From positions 4,092,001-4,156,000 of the forward strand of contig JAGTWJ010000019.1 in assembly GCA_020064725.1 (NCBI GenBank): a DNA stretch of 64,000 nt. Direction: 5' to 3'. Made by a program: the position numbers and the translations under genes. Positions 33,938-45,795 of this stretch are shown here, piece by piece (the first letter of the stretch is position 1; each line of letters starts with the position of its first letter). The notes below the pieces were generated by a model. That model had not been told where the DNA came from, made no database searches, and saw only the letters and a list, made by a program, of their open reading frames with translations. Source of the stretch: Drechslerella dactyloides. Lineage: Eukaryota > Ascomycota > Orbiliomycetes > Orbiliales > Orbiliaceae.

Positions 33938-36900
33938 ATGGCGAAGAAGCCCGCGAAGAACCCGTCCGGCTCGGGACTCGAGTCCGAGGCGGACACTCCG
34001 AAAGCTGCACCGGTCGCCACAGCAGCATCCTCGGTTGTGGCGGCCCCAACGCCTGTCATGATCACATCTGACGCCCGAGATGCTGGGACACCATCTTCGA
34101 CAACTCCGGCCCCGAGGCCTATGCGACGTGAGACTGTCCACGGATCTATATCCTTCAAGACCCCATAGCCCGCTAACGCCCATGTGCATCGCGTAGTGAA
34201 AGTTCTGTACAGCCTCGACGATCTGTTACCCAACTGTCTCGCACGGGCGAAGGAGGTCGTGCAGGTGCGCGTTGCGCATCTCGATGAGAACACGCCAATT
34301 GGTCTGGTGGACCTCAAGACCTGTGTCCTCAACGTCGTCTACTCGAGGTTTGTGAACAACTAGCGCACTGGACCCGGAAACATCTCTACCTTTATGTAAA
34401 AAATGTGTGACCTAATCATCTCTGGTGCGTGTGTAACAGCCCCGAGATCCTGCATCACCATGGATGCGACTACTCCGTCTACGCGTACGACTACTCGGAG
34501 CCGGACACCCCCATGACGGGGCTGGGACTGCTCTCGTGGGTCCTCTCGCTCCCGTCGCTCAATGGGCAGCAACCGGATCCTGATGCCATTGACCCTGAGC
34601 AGGCGAATCGAATGGTGACGGGGCGAGTGCAGAAGAACCTGCTCGGCCTGTTCGCAGGAGACGTCAAGGAGACGCTGGAGGTCAGGATGAGGCTCTGTCG
34701 AGTGCCGACGCTGAAACAGGTTGACTGGCTCAATCATATGAACCAATACTCGCAGCTGGCCCGGAATATGCCTCCGGGTGCAGACCCTGCCGCAGTATGG
34801 ACGAACGGTATGATGGCACAGGGAACGATGGGTGGCCGGCCTGGATATATGCAGCAGCTCCCTGGGACACCGGGGAGCATGCCAGCGTACCCTCCTAACC
34901 CGTATATGCCCCAGGCAACACCGACATATGCGGGTCTAACCCCGTACCCGCACGCCCCTCCGGGTCATATGGCGCACCAGCCTCAAGCTTACCCCCATGC
35001 GCACCAGCCACAGGGCCAGCTCGGTGCATGCGCGGGCCAATTGCAGGCTACGAAGGTCCCTACGCCGCCGGCGAGCCAGTTACAGGCGGGCACACCAGAG
35101 GGCGGAGCCCTAGCACCCCCACAGAAGGTCGAGGGAGCATCACCAGCAGCGATATCGCAGACCACGCAGACCCAGGACTCGTCGTCGGTAGCCATTGCCA
35201 CCGCGGACGGGAAGAAGGACGACGGCACGGCCGACGCGGACAACGCCCAGCCCGCAGCGAAGAAGCGCAGGGTGACCAGGAAGCCCACTGGCAAACCTAG
35301 AGGGCGCCCCAGGCTGACGGACATAAGGAAACCAAAGCCCGATGCACAACCCTCGTCTCGGGAAGGTGTCCCGCAGGATCCAACCCCAAGCGACGTCGTC
35401 CCGCCGACTATAAAACAGGCGCCCACCCCCTCTTCCGCCGCGCCCTCGCCTAGCGTAACTTCCACCTCTGCCTGCAACAATAAGCTTACATCGACCTCGA
35501 ACCAATTTGGGGTTGATTCAAGCATTGATTCCCCGCACCCGTCTCTTTCGCAGACTACGCCTCTTCCGCCACCGTCGTCCGCGGCTCCGTCGCCGGTTGC
35601 GCTCGTGCCCGTCGTTGCTGATACCAGCGAGTTGCCTGCTGCTACAATGTCGCCAGCGAACGAAGACCGAGACGTCGAGATGACGCAAGATGGTCCTGAG
35701 GTCGGCCAGGATGCGGATACTGAAGTCGCGGAGTCGCCGCGTGATAGCGATATCGACTCGCTTTTCATGGGGTCGTCCCCTCCGCCATCCCACTCTGAGG
35801 CGTCCGCGCAGAACCCATCGTCGCCGGTCGATACGTCGCCAATTGTGGTGCGTGAGCCCAGTAAGGGGTTCTTTCCTAATCAGACTCGCCATTCGAGCTT
35901 TGCGCTCCAGGAGGCAATGTCTCGTGATGACGCTGCCGAAGATGAATTGGCTACCCCTCTCACCTTGCCTGAAGCCAAGCCGTCCGAGGAGCCCTCTCAG
36001 GACAACAATTCGCCTTCGGAGAAGGCATTATCTCCTCGAGAGACCGATGATCAGACACCAGCAAGCTCCCAACCCCCCGCGGTCCTGCCCAGGAAGCGGG
36101 GGCGTCCGCCGAAAAATGCACCACCCAGACCGGACCCGCCGAAGAGAGAGTCGAAGAAAGACGCCATCAAGACGGACCCGGTACCCTCCGATATCCCCAC
36201 ATCACCTGTAGAGCCCAAGCAAAGGCCGCAAGTGCAAATGCCAGCACCGATGCTACCGCCTGGTCTTATGTTTCCAACCCTCCCATCGAAGGAAAACGAA
36301 GCGTTGCCATTCAGTCGGAAGCGGCGATCTAGTGAAGCCGGTTCCGACGCGGAGACGGCACCCGCGAAACGAGGCTCGACTACTGCTCTTGTCCGTGCGC
36401 GGATCGAGCGGCAGATGCTCGAGAAGATCCAGGCCGGCGAGATGCCGACGTACTGCATGCACTGCGGGGCCATCGAGACGCCGACGTGGCGGAAGGCCAA
36501 GGTGCCCGAGATGGATCCTGCCACAGGCGAGGAGGTGGAGAAGGAGGTTGTCCTGTGTAATCCTTGCGGTTTGTGGCACCACAATCACAAGACCATGCGG
36601 CCGGAGCAGTTCTGGGACAAGTCGGAGAATGACGCGAAAGAACAGAAGCCGAAGAAGAAATGGAAGAAGCGGTCGTCGCTGGCCAAGACGGGGTCTACGA
36701 TGTCGACTTTGTCGCGGCCGGGGTCGAGTGCTGCTGCTGTGCCGTCGTCGCCGCCGGGTCAGGATAGCAAATATAACCCCCATAGAGCGACGAGTCCGCC
36801 TGCACCTGGTGGTGTTAATGGGAGCGACGAGTGGAATCAGGCGGTCAACAAGAATCTTAGAAGGATCCAGTCCAGTCCTTGTGGTCTGGGGACCGTGTCG

Positions 36901-38103
36901 CACCCGATCAGCCTGCTCAGTCCGGACCAGAAGACGCGGAGGGAACTATTCCCGGAGGCTAAGAAGTCACCCGCTGGACTCGACGGAGAGCCGATCCCCG
37001 AAAGCCAGGAGGAAGATGCGAAAGTTGAAGAGTTGTTCTCGCCGGACGAGCCTGTCGGCAGCCCGGAGATGGAGAAGGAGAACCATCCACCTCCTGTGGA
37101 TGTTGCCGCCATGGAACTCGACTGGGAGCGAGAGCTTGAGCAGACGCTTTTGAAAGCCACCGCGGAAGTAGCGACGGCCGACGAACAGGGTGAGTCATCG
37201 ACGAAACCCGCCGAAGAAGATGAGGAAGAGGAGGGGGAAGCTGGAAGCACGGACGACAATTCGGATGATAACACCAAGAGCGACGATACCGTCCGCCCAC
37301 GCACGCCTGAGCAGCAGACCGCGTCTACGCAGATCGACTTTAAGACACCGATCCGCCTGACGCCGCTGCTCGCGAGCATCAACGTTGACAGCCCCTCGTT
37401 CTGGAAATCCGCCGGCTTCCTCGGCCTCACGACGCCATCCGGCAAGATTATAAGCGCCCACACGACGCCGACGCCAAGCAAGCTTCTCATGAACATGAAC
37501 ATGGTCAGTCCGGCAACCGGCGAGATCATGCTCGAGTTCCTCAACGAGTGGAGTAAGACGGAGGAAATGGCCGCGACGGACGCTGTCTGCGCGTCGCCGA
37601 CGCCACTCAGGGGCGCAGACGCGGAGAACGACGACGACGCCGACGCCGACGTGTTCTTCTCCGAGATGAATCTGGAAGTGCCCGAAGAGATGGCGCTGAC
37701 TTCGGAAGGGAACGCGATGCCGAGTAGTCCTCCTGCCATGTTCAACCTGTACGACGAGGAGCCCGTGTCGCTGGTGGACGCGGTCAGCTCGAGTCTGTTC
37801 AGCGACGTTCTGCCGACGAGTCCCGGCAATGCGATAACTTATCGGCTGGAGATCGAAGAGGTGAACGGCGGCGGTGGAGAAGCCGCGGAGAAAGAGGATA
37901 AGGAGCCGATGATTGATCTGAATTTCGACTTTGACGAGGCGCTTGTTGTTGATTTTTCAGACTTGGTGCCTGCTGCTGCGGCGAAGGCTGCGGGTGCGGG
38001 TGCCACTGTCGTGACGCCGGTAGTGGAGAAGGTGCCGGCACAGGCGGTTGCGAGTGAGAAGAAGGAGTCGTCGGAGGACGACAGCTCATCGACGGAGGCG
38101 TGA
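33938..38103 (+). CDS. GATA-type zinc-finger factor with AT-hooks, Ams2-like
   Basis: Three exons (33938-34127, 34197-34347, 34440-38103) encode 1334 residues. The start is the first in-frame ATG, MAKKPAKNP. The spliced N-terminal block KVLYSLDDLLPNCLARAKEVV...VVYS|SPEILHHHGCDYSVYAYDY is conserved in fungal Ams2-like proteins. The single finger is CMHCGAIETPTWRK (786, 789) and CNPCG (820, 823), giving C-X2-C-X30-C-X2-C, a loop far longer than the usual 17-20 residues. AT-hook cores occur in GKPRGRPRL (about 390-405) and RKRGRPPK (about 665). The rest is Pro/Ser/Asp/Glu-rich and disordered, with an acidic C-terminus. Fission yeast Ams2 drives histone gene expression and centromere function; the same role here is inference. 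Confidence 0.85.
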
Positions 38104-38953
38104 GTTGATATTATACTTGGTCTACGAACGTTATAGGAGGTTGACGATTACCTCCACGGTTTGGTATTTACCACACTTGAGCCATCACTATGCTTTTTGG
38201 CTCGCATACTCGGTGCTTCTAATTATTGCTTGATTCCAGCTGTTTCCTTACTGTTCCGGCGTTTTCCAAAGGTGGTATTCTACGATTCATGTGTTTTTGT
38301 TTTCCCTGTATACGGCGAATACCCATTTTTCCTTGATTGTCATCATATCATATCGTTCGATTCCCTTCCATTCATGTAATCGACGCAAAAGAATTAGCGG
38401 CCTGTTTTCCTCTTTCATTACTTTTTCCTTGAGTCTATTCTCTGCCGTTGGCGGGGGATGTCGACGGCATTGATTGTGTATTATATTATATCATAGTGGG
38501 GATGGTGCATGTTGTGGCTTTGCATCTGCCCTGATCAGTTGGGTGGAGTCTATATATGCGCGGCGAAGGGGCTGTCTGCGCTGGTTGGGGGTTCTCGGTG
38601 CGTACTTTGGCAGTTGGCGGTAGGAGGAGAGGGATACAATTCAGATAATAAGAATAATCAATCGATCGTTGACCACTTTGCGTGCAGTTCGTAGGGTAGA
38701 AAAATAAATCGTGGCACGGAAATGGTTTGTGTATATGGCTACTGTATGTACAGACATGCGCGGTTGAGGGTATCGGTCCTTTCATTGCATCGTTCGAGGT
38801 ACATTACAACCATCCCCAACTTGGCGCTTCTAATAGCTTGCAGGGGGACTTCCAGAGTACCGACAAGCTTCTGAAGATGCGCATATACCGTTGTTCGAAT
38901 TATATAGCCAGTCGCGCACCGGACGGCGTGCTAGACGTGTACGCTTGTTCTGT
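38104..38953. other. Convergent 3' intergenic region
   Basis: About 850 bases between the GATA gene and RFA3, T-rich in the first half. It holds the two 3' UTRs; no further feature was recognised. Confidence 0.5.
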
Positions 38954-39533
38954 TCATTTCGCATCGTAGAAAATCTCGCGGAAGGTGTGTGTCGCATGCA
39001 CGACGGCATCGACGGCCGCCATATCTATAAAATATTGCCATAAACGCACCCGTCAGCGTGTCCGGTAAATGCACAGTTGCGTGCAGCTTGTATAATCATA
39101 TGTGTATCATATATTGTCCTGGTAGGAGAGGAGAGAGGGCGAGGTGGGATGTATGTATGTACGCACCGACGTCCGGGCCGAAGTCTGTGGAGACGAATTC
39201 TTTGATCGAGTGGTCGCTGTTAACCTTGCCGATGATTTCGACAACGTTGCCTTGCGTCTTGACGTTTGTGTCCTGTATTTTCAAAATTTTACATGCGTCC
39301 GCCATACACAGCGGCACGTCACGTCAGTTCGATTAGCGGTTGCGTGGAGGTGTGGTGTAGTTGAGAGCAGCGGGCGGCGAGCTTACAGCGTCCAGCTGGA
39401 TGGCGACGGTGCCTTGCGATTCGATGGTGGCGGTGGAGCCGCGGATCTGGATGACCTTGCCCGCGATGCGGACGGTCTGGGTGGTGAAGTTTGCGAGCAG
39501 CGGGGCGTTGACGCGGGGGGTTTGTTCGGCCAT
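38954..39533 (-). CDS. RFA3: Replication protein A 14 kDa subunit (Rfa3/RPA3)
   Basis: Three exons (39533-39387, 39272-39167, 39024-38954) encode 107 residues, a normal RPA3 length. The single OB fold is recognisable from TPRVNAPLLANFTTQTVRIAGKV, then QGNVVEIIGKVNSDHSIKEF and the near-invariant STDFGPDV|DMAAVDAVVHATH, with the end REIFYDAK. RPA3 stabilises the heterotrimeric single-strand DNA-binding complex used in replication, repair and recombination. The second junction falls inside GPDVD and restores this motif exactly. Confidence 0.92.
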
Positions 39534-39814
39534 GGTGATCGTGGGATTGATCGATAGATAGATATTGTGGTGGAGAGGAAGCTTGGGATGCGGTTTTGGT
39601 GGGAAGACGCGGCGCGGCGCGTTTGTCAATTGGCGGCGCAGGCGTGTGCACGACAGACAACTCGCGACTTTGTGATATTATCTCAGCTGGGATTTTGTAT
39701 TAATGTATTGGAAAACAACAGTTTCAAGTAATATACCTGCCTCGATGCCAGTGGTATACCGTGCTCGAGACCATATACCGTGCATGCATGCTAATAGCGA
39801 GTGTCCTCCGGTTT

Positions 39815-40998
39815 CTATCTAAGAATACTTTCCGAATCCCACTCGTGAATGTTGAACCTTGATATGTCCTCCGTTTCGTCCTCGCTTCTCCTCCCGGTAA
39901 GCGCCAGCGGTGTGCCCTTCTCCCTCGCCACCTTCAACTTGTTCCTCAGCCACGCATCAACCTCAAACCCTATCCTGAGATCAGAGTACGGCTCCTTCGC
40001 CATCTCCGCGAGTTGGTCCATCCCCGCGAAATCATGCTCGAACACCGGCTCGCCGTTTCCCCGGACGTTAGCTAGCACCGCCTGGCGGAAGTGCCATCGC
40101 AGAAAGTCGTCGTGGACCCTGTTTGGGTCATCTGGATTTAGACAGATTGGGTCTAGATTTTTGCCGTCGACGGGGTAATTCTCCTCCGCGAATAGCACGA
40201 TTTTATACCCGTCCTGTACAAAAATCGTCGTATCAGCCACTACACACTCCCTCATGGCATATCCGCTGAATTTCAAGATGGGAGCACGTGTGGATTGGAC
40301 TCGCCTCGGGGATGACGGATACCGTGTAATCCGCAAAATCCGCCACGATAGACTGCTGCAGCAACAGCCCGTTCTGCGGGGTATCCAGTCCCTCGGTCCC
40401 CACGATATTGCCATCCGCCAGCTGCGTGTGCATGTCGCCGTGCGCTCCCGCCCACCAGCTCTCGCAGTGCAGCGGGACGATATGCGTGGCCGTGAAGGGG
40501 ACCCAGCTGTTGCGGTACGCGCGTAGGTTCACGAGGCCTGAGAAGACGCATCTGCCGTCTCGTTGGCGGACTTTGTCGCGGAAGCTGTCGTTCGCGGAGG
40601 TGGGCTCGCGGGGCAAGGAGCGGGGGATCCATTGTTCGTCTGTTACCTCTACGGGTTCTGCATTCGCATGCATACAATGCGGGTGTTAGTGCCCATACTA
40701 TCCTGTGGATGGTGACGATAGGTATGTAGGTAAAACTATGAGCAGGGCAGAGAGACGAACCTTCGCAGTAGATGTCGTATGCCCCGTGGTCGATTATGCG
40801 GTTGCAATTCGTGAGGATATGATTCGATTGGCGGTGGAGGACGTCAATGGGGGAGGATGTGGTGACCAGGATGCTGATGATCAGGAGGAGGTTGGCCTCC
40901 GTTATGGAGCCGCATTGGTAGAGGCCGCCGAGCTGTGTGGATGGGTTTGTGGAGTCATAGATGAAGACGTTTCTGCCTTCAGCTCTGTCTGCAAGCAT
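39815..40998 (-). CDS. HNH_2-family protein lacking the final catalytic histidine
   Basis: Three exons (40998-40761, 40657-40305, 40213-39815) encode 329 residues. The N-terminal block RNVFIYDS..LGGLYQCGSITEANLL and the core VRQRDGRCVFSG...ATHIVPL...PQNGLLL, then DGYKIVLF, DPNRVHDDFLRWHFRQAVLANVRG and EHDF, are typical of the large fungal HNH family. His138 and Asn175 are present, but the position of the last HNH histidine (usually in a DIHQLFD-type context) is Val184, so catalysis is doubtful. The second intron needs a GC donor (gcgagt at 40304) to join PE|DGYKI; no GT donor keeps frame. Homologues often start further upstream, so an additional 5' exon is possible. It belongs to a different branch from the pair at 4.8-9.9 kb. 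Role unknown. Confidence 0.75.
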
Positions 40999-41306
40999 TG
41001 GAAACGTCGACCGAGCTGGTTCAGAATTCCGACTGACTTTGTGCCTGGGGTTGAGTAAGTCCTATTAAAAGATAGCAGGGTGCCAATTGCCGTTGATATG
41101 GGCATCTAGTATCTACTGCGGCAACAGGAGAGGTATACGGTGCATCATCGTTAGAAGGTATCTTGTCGATTGGAGTTGACGTCGACGTCGTCCCCGTCGC
41201 CAACGCAAGCCTTGTTGCACCCAGCGGCCGCTTACCTAATCCGCTTCGACAAGGCGAGAAAGGCACCCGCCAGCGAGCGCCGCCAGACGACGTCCAGGCC
41301 ATCCTC
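40999..41306. promoter_or_regulatory. Divergent promoter between the HNH-family gene and IMP1
   Basis: Only 308 bases separate the two start codons. The IMP1 frame stays open upstream to 41163, but the first ATG is at 41307, so this region is taken as promoter. Confidence 0.45.
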
Positions 41307-41972
41307 ATGCTCCGTCTCCTCTTCCGCCGCCATGGCAGCCTGCCGCGACCCCGTCATCGCCTTTCGACACCCTTCTCGATAGCCTCCCGCCTGTTCATCC
41401 GCCGCAATGGCACATCAACCGCACCATCCTCTCAATCCGCCCCGCCGCCAGACCTCCCCTCCTGGGCAAACACCCCGCGCTGGCGCCGGGCCCTCATCTC
41501 CGCCATCATCGGCTTGAAAGTCATCGCCTTCACCCACCTGATCGTCACCAAGGTGCTCATAATCAGCCAATGCGAAGGCGCCTCCATGCTGCCCACGCTG
41601 CCGGGCACCGTCAGCACCGTCATCGTGAACAACCTGTACTCGCGCGGGCGCGGGGTGCGCGTCGGCGACCTAATCACCGCGCACCGCCCCGACGACATGG
41701 ACATCATGATGCTCAAGCGCGTGATCGGTATGCCGGGGGACTATGTTGTCGTGGACCCCATGGCTGCGGGCCTCGGCGAGGAGACGATGCTGTTGCGCGT
41801 GCCGGACGGGCATTGCTGGATCACGGGGGATAATCTACCGCATTCGATCGACTCGCGGTTCTATGGGCCGTTACCACTGGCGTTGATCATGGGGAAGGTT
41901 GTCGCGCAGGTGTCCTGGCGCGAGTGGACATGGTTTGGCGAGCCGTATTCGAGGGTGCCGCCTGGAGAGTAG
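41307..41972 (+). CDS. IMP1: Mitochondrial inner-membrane protease subunit Imp1
   Basis: A single exon encoding 221 residues. It is an S26 signal-peptidase-type Ser/Lys protease of the inner membrane that cleaves sorting signals of intermembrane-space proteins. An Arg/Ser-rich presequence (1-50) and a membrane segment (about 62-87) precede the catalytic domain. Ser93 lies in GASMLPTL and Lys137 in MLKRVIGMPGD. The box HCWITGDN (169-176) and SIDSR (180-184) complete the family pattern. Conservation of the LIMGKVVAQ end favours Imp1 over Imp2. The first ATG in the frame was chosen. Confidence 0.9.
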   Translation: MLRLLFRRHGSLPRPRHRLSTPFSIASRLFIRRNGTSTAPSSQSAPPPDLPSWANTPRWRRALISAIIGLKVIAFTHLIVTKVLIISQCEGASMLPTLPGTVSTVIVNNLYSRGRGVRVGDLITAHRPDDMDIMMLKRVIGMPGDYVVVDPMAAGLGEETMLLRVPDGHCWITGDNLPHSIDSRFYGPLPLALIMGKVVAQVSWREWTWFGEPYSRVPPGE

Positions 41973-42156
41973 CGACATATATCTACCCTGTCCATATGTA
42001 TAATGAATATCTATTATGCGGGCTGTACATATAGACGCTGGGTGGTGGCGCTGTCATTGATATGTACATACATGCGAAGACATGGTGGAACTACTAGATG
42101 TACAGGTGTATGATAGATGATATTTACAAGGCGTCGGTCGAGTCGAACCGGTCGTG

Positions 42157-43732
42157 TTATATGTGTTCCGGGTGTTTCACGTATTTCATATTCCAGTCCT
42201 TCCGCCCCATGTTCTTCATCACCTGCATCATCGACTCGTCGAACTCGCATCGCCAGAGATGCGCGCCGATGACGGTGAGGTTGTTCTTAGCGATGAAGGA
42301 CCGGAGGTTGAAGCCAAGTCTCTCGATCCGCGCTTTCTGCTGCTTCGATGATTTGACAACCTTTTCAGCAGCATCCGTCTTCACCTCACTCGCTTCCGCC
42401 TGGGCTTCTTTCGCCTCGCCTTCCTTCACTCCATCCTCGACCGCCTCGCTCTTCGTCTCGGCACTCTCTTTCCCAGCTTCCGTCTTCACCTCCTTCGGCT
42501 TTGTCTCAGCTGGTTTCCCGATGTCCAGCCTGCCCTCCTGCTCCAAAATAAAAACGCAGTACCGGTGGTAGTTCTCCCCCTTGTACACGTACGGGGCCTC
42601 GTACGGCACAACCTCGTCTCGGCCGCCGTGGGCGGTGCCTCGTCCGATCGCTATCGGGTTCTCGATGTTTACTGGACAATTGGTGACCATCCACTGGAGG
42701 TAGAAGTCGAAGCCATTCTTCTGCAGATTTGGCTTGTCTAATAGTGGGCGTACCAAAATCGTCAACCGACTGTCTTTACGAGATACTAAACTTAATTTCG
42801 GGGGCGGAAAGAGCACATACCGGGATCGATAACGAGGACCGTCACCAGTCGCTCCTTCGAGTCGAAGGGGATCACCCGCACGGATGGATGGTGCAAGACG
42901 TTCCTTGCGACGATCTTAGCGCCGAGTTCGGCGTTCCGGCGTCGAAACCGCATGCGAACGTCGACGATGGGGTTGATTGCTGGCAACAGATCTGGCACGA
43001 CGTACATTTGCGTTAACCGCTGCATGAGGACCTTCCGCCGCATCGCTCGCCAGGCCTGGTCGTCCCAGTATTGGTATATCCGCCTGTGCGGGTCGCCTGT
43101 GGTTTCAGAATATATGTTAGAGGGTTGCTCTCTCTGATAGATACTCGAGTACATTATAGAGATCGTGTAGTTACGGGTATAGGGTAGGAGAAAGGTTACA
43201 CACGCTTCACTTTATTGTCATAGTTGTATTTTATACGAGGATTGTTCTTGTCAATGTTAAGCAGCATTTCGTCGATGAACTTCTGCATCCCCTTGATTCG
43301 TGTGTCGTCATCAGTGTAGCCATGGTGCTTCTTCAGCGCGTCAATGCTCGCCTGCTCGGCTTTGATCCGCTCCAGCTTCTCGAGGCGGTCTTCACGGAGG
43401 ATCTTCAGCGCCGCCTGGTAGCATTTGTACGGCATCGTTTCGATGGTGTGGAGGGTCCCATCTGCGTATTTGGACTTTGCCCTACGCTGGACAGGCGGCG
43501 TCGATGGAGGCAGGCCTGATAGCGATGAATCCAGGCCGACAGTTGCATCGGGAGGAGCTGCATTGGCCGCATCAGTTGCAGCTGGTGGCGGCGGCGGAGG
43601 TGTTTCGCTGAAAGATGGAGGCTGGGATTCGGCTTCTGTTGCTAGTCGTCGTCTGAGGTAGATGTGGGCCGGCTTCGAGACGACCATAGGCCGCCGGCCG
43701 GCCTGCAGGACTGCGCGGGAGCACAGCGACAT
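42157..43732 (-). CDS. MRPL35: Mitochondrial large-subunit ribosomal protein mL38 (MRPL35, PEBP fold)
   Basis: Three exons (43732-43204, 43096-42821, 42737-42157) encode 461 residues. A presequence rich in Arg and Ser is followed by a Pro/Ala-rich segment. The conserved body includes MPYKCYQAALKILREDRLEKLERI and YNYDNKVKR|DPHRRIYQYWDD, then the PEBP-like domain with LVTVLVIDP|DKPNLQKNGFDFYLQWMVTNCP, ENYHRYCVFILEQ and the C-terminal GAHLWRCEFDESMMQVMKNMG. A Lys/Glu/Ala-rich insertion (about residues 335-395) interrupts the PEBP domain. mL38 sits in the central protuberance of the mitoribosome. It is divergent from uL4m with 304 bases between starts. Confidence 0.92.
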
Positions 43733-44036
43733 GGCGAGGTGAAAGCAGTGTATATTCAGTGACTGTCGACGGCTACCTCATCGCAGGACGGCAGCGGTAT
43801 GCCCGGTAGTTTGTCGCCTGTCAATTGGCTCGAGATGCGTCGTGTCGCGGGGTCCGTGTTATCGCAAGGTCGGTCTCGTGGGATGTTGCAAATTTTCGAT
43901 ATGCGCCGCGTTGACGAGATAAAATTCTTGCCCGCGAAACCTTTATCGACAAACCTCACCTCCAACGACCCCCCGCGACACGAGACCACGACAGACGAAC
44001 CCGGCGGCGGCGGAGGAGACGCATTGGACTGGAACA
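43733..44036. promoter_or_regulatory. Short bidirectional promoter shared by mL38 and uL4m
   Basis: Two genes for mitochondrial large-subunit proteins start 304 bases apart in opposite directions. The interval holds an inverted CCAAT element (attgg at 43824-43828). Shared control is inferred from the geometry only. Confidence 0.55.
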
Positions 44037-45456
44037 ATGGCGTCGAGCTCGAGCTCGTCGGCGAGGCTTTTGTGCCGTTCGGGCAATTCATGGCGGCGGG
44101 CATGGGGCAGGGCTGATAACTGCAGTGTACCGAACGTATGTCGCGGGCCTCCATCGCGATATCCACATCATGGCATATTTCGAGCTAACAATGGCCGCAG
44201 AGTATCGGCAGACTGGTGGCCCGACGGTCCATGGCGACTGAGGCGTCCCTGTCATCAGAATCCGCCAACGACTGCATCAAGGTCTTCGAAAGCCAAGCGC
44301 CCCCTCCCATAACGAGGCAGGAACTCCTCTTAACACGTACGATAATAATAAAATACTTCAATGAATCGAGCAGCACGCTGACCCAACCTCTCCACCCGCA
44401 GCTCCCCCGGTCGTTGCCACTCTGTATAAATTCCCAACCCTCGAGCCCATCCAATTCTACAAGTACGACGCCAAATTCCTACACCTCCCCCTCCGCAGCG
44501 ACATTCTCCACCGCGCAATCGTCTTCGAAGGCAACGCCCACCGCCTGGGCCGCGCGAAGACCAAATGGCGCGGCGAGATCCGGAAAGCCGGCAGGAAAAT
44601 ACGACCGCAAAAGGGTACCGGCCTGGCCCGTCTTGGTACCAGATCATCGCCCATGCTCCGTGGTGGCGCGAAGGCGCACGGTCCAAAGCCCAGAGACTTC
44701 AGTACAGATCTACCCCGGAAAATCTACGATCTCGCCGTCAGAACGGCGTTGAGCTACAGATATCGAAAGGGGGAGTTGATCATCATCGGCGAGGCGATGC
44801 AGCCAGCGTATTCAAAGACGCGGTACATGCGGCAGGTAATGCTGGCGAACAGGTGGGGCGCCGGCAATGGGAAGACGCTGTTCATCACAGTCACGCGAAG
44901 GAATAATCTGTGGTGTACGTTAAATATGCTGGAACATCACGGCCGGGTCATGCTCGTGAAGGATGTGGATGTGAAGGATCTGTTGGAGGCCGGGAGAGTG
45001 GTGATCGAGCAGCATGCGCTACATTATCTGGGCGAGATGCATGGGGCGCTCCCGCGGAGGAAGAAACCATCTGAGAGGCGGGCGGAGAAGAAAGCGGCCA
45101 AATTGGCTGAGAGAGCAGCGCAAGAACAGGCGACAGAAGCTGTTGCTGCCGCGGGGACTGAAGCTGTGATCGAGGAGATTGCTTCTATACAAAGCGAAGC
45201 TGCGGAGCAGACAGTTGATGTGGAATCTGCAGAGGTCTCCAAAGAGACGGATGTGGAGACTGCCACAGAAGCAAGCGAAGAAGCCATAGCAGGAATGCCT
45301 ACAGAAACGACTGCAGAATCCCTGTCACAAACAAGGGCAGAAGCATCACCTACAGAGGCGTCCGCAAGCCCCGAAGGTGATGCCCAACCGGCTCCAGAAA
45401 GCGCTTCGAGCACACCGCCATCTGGCTCCGATAGGACGACTTCATCATCATCATAG
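44037..45456 (+). CDS. YML6: Mitochondrial large-subunit ribosomal protein uL4m (Yml6)
   Basis: Three exons (44037-44135, 44201-44336, 44402-45456) encode 429 residues. Exon 1 supplies a Ser/Arg-rich presequence beginning MASSSSSSARLL. The uL4 body is clear: PVVATLYKFPTLEPIQFYKYDAKFLHLPLRSDILHRAIVFEG, the loop KIRPQKGTGLARLGTRSSPMLRGGAKAHGPKPRDFS and RKIYDLAVRTALSYRYRKGELIII. The loop lines the exit tunnel. After residue about 310 a tail of roughly 120 residues is Ala/Glu/Thr/Ser-rich without similarity to bacterial uL4. The first intron has a gctaac branch point. Confidence 0.92.
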
Positions 45457-45795
45457 TACCTGTTATTGTAAATAGAAGCTATCTTGTGCATATATTTTGC
45501 CATGAAGACCAAGATATCCATATTCCGCACACATAAAACGCACGCTGTCGACCAGCCAATCGGCGACAAGTCCGACGTCCAAACTCGGCTATCGTCGCAG
45601 TGACGTCCGCCCGCCAAAAACTGCAACAGCCGCCGCCCGTTACCTCGGAACCGACCTCTCCACAACCGCCCTCCGACAGATCCACCCTCGGCGCAGAGCG
45701 TCGCCCCGGTCAATTGGACGCATCTATACGATATCGAGCCATCGACCCGCTGAAACTTCCCGTCCAATCCGACCCAGCGCAGGACATCGTCTGGC
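45457..45795. other. Spacer between YML6 and EHD3
   Basis: This 339-base spacer between co-oriented genes holds the YML6 3' UTR and the EHD3 promoter. No other feature was seen. Confidence 0.45.

Noticed and set aside
36837..37829. 330-residue Ser-rich open frame on the minus strand
   Set aside because: It is antisense to the acidic C-terminus of the GATA factor; Glu/Asp codons read as Ser/Leu on the opposite strand.
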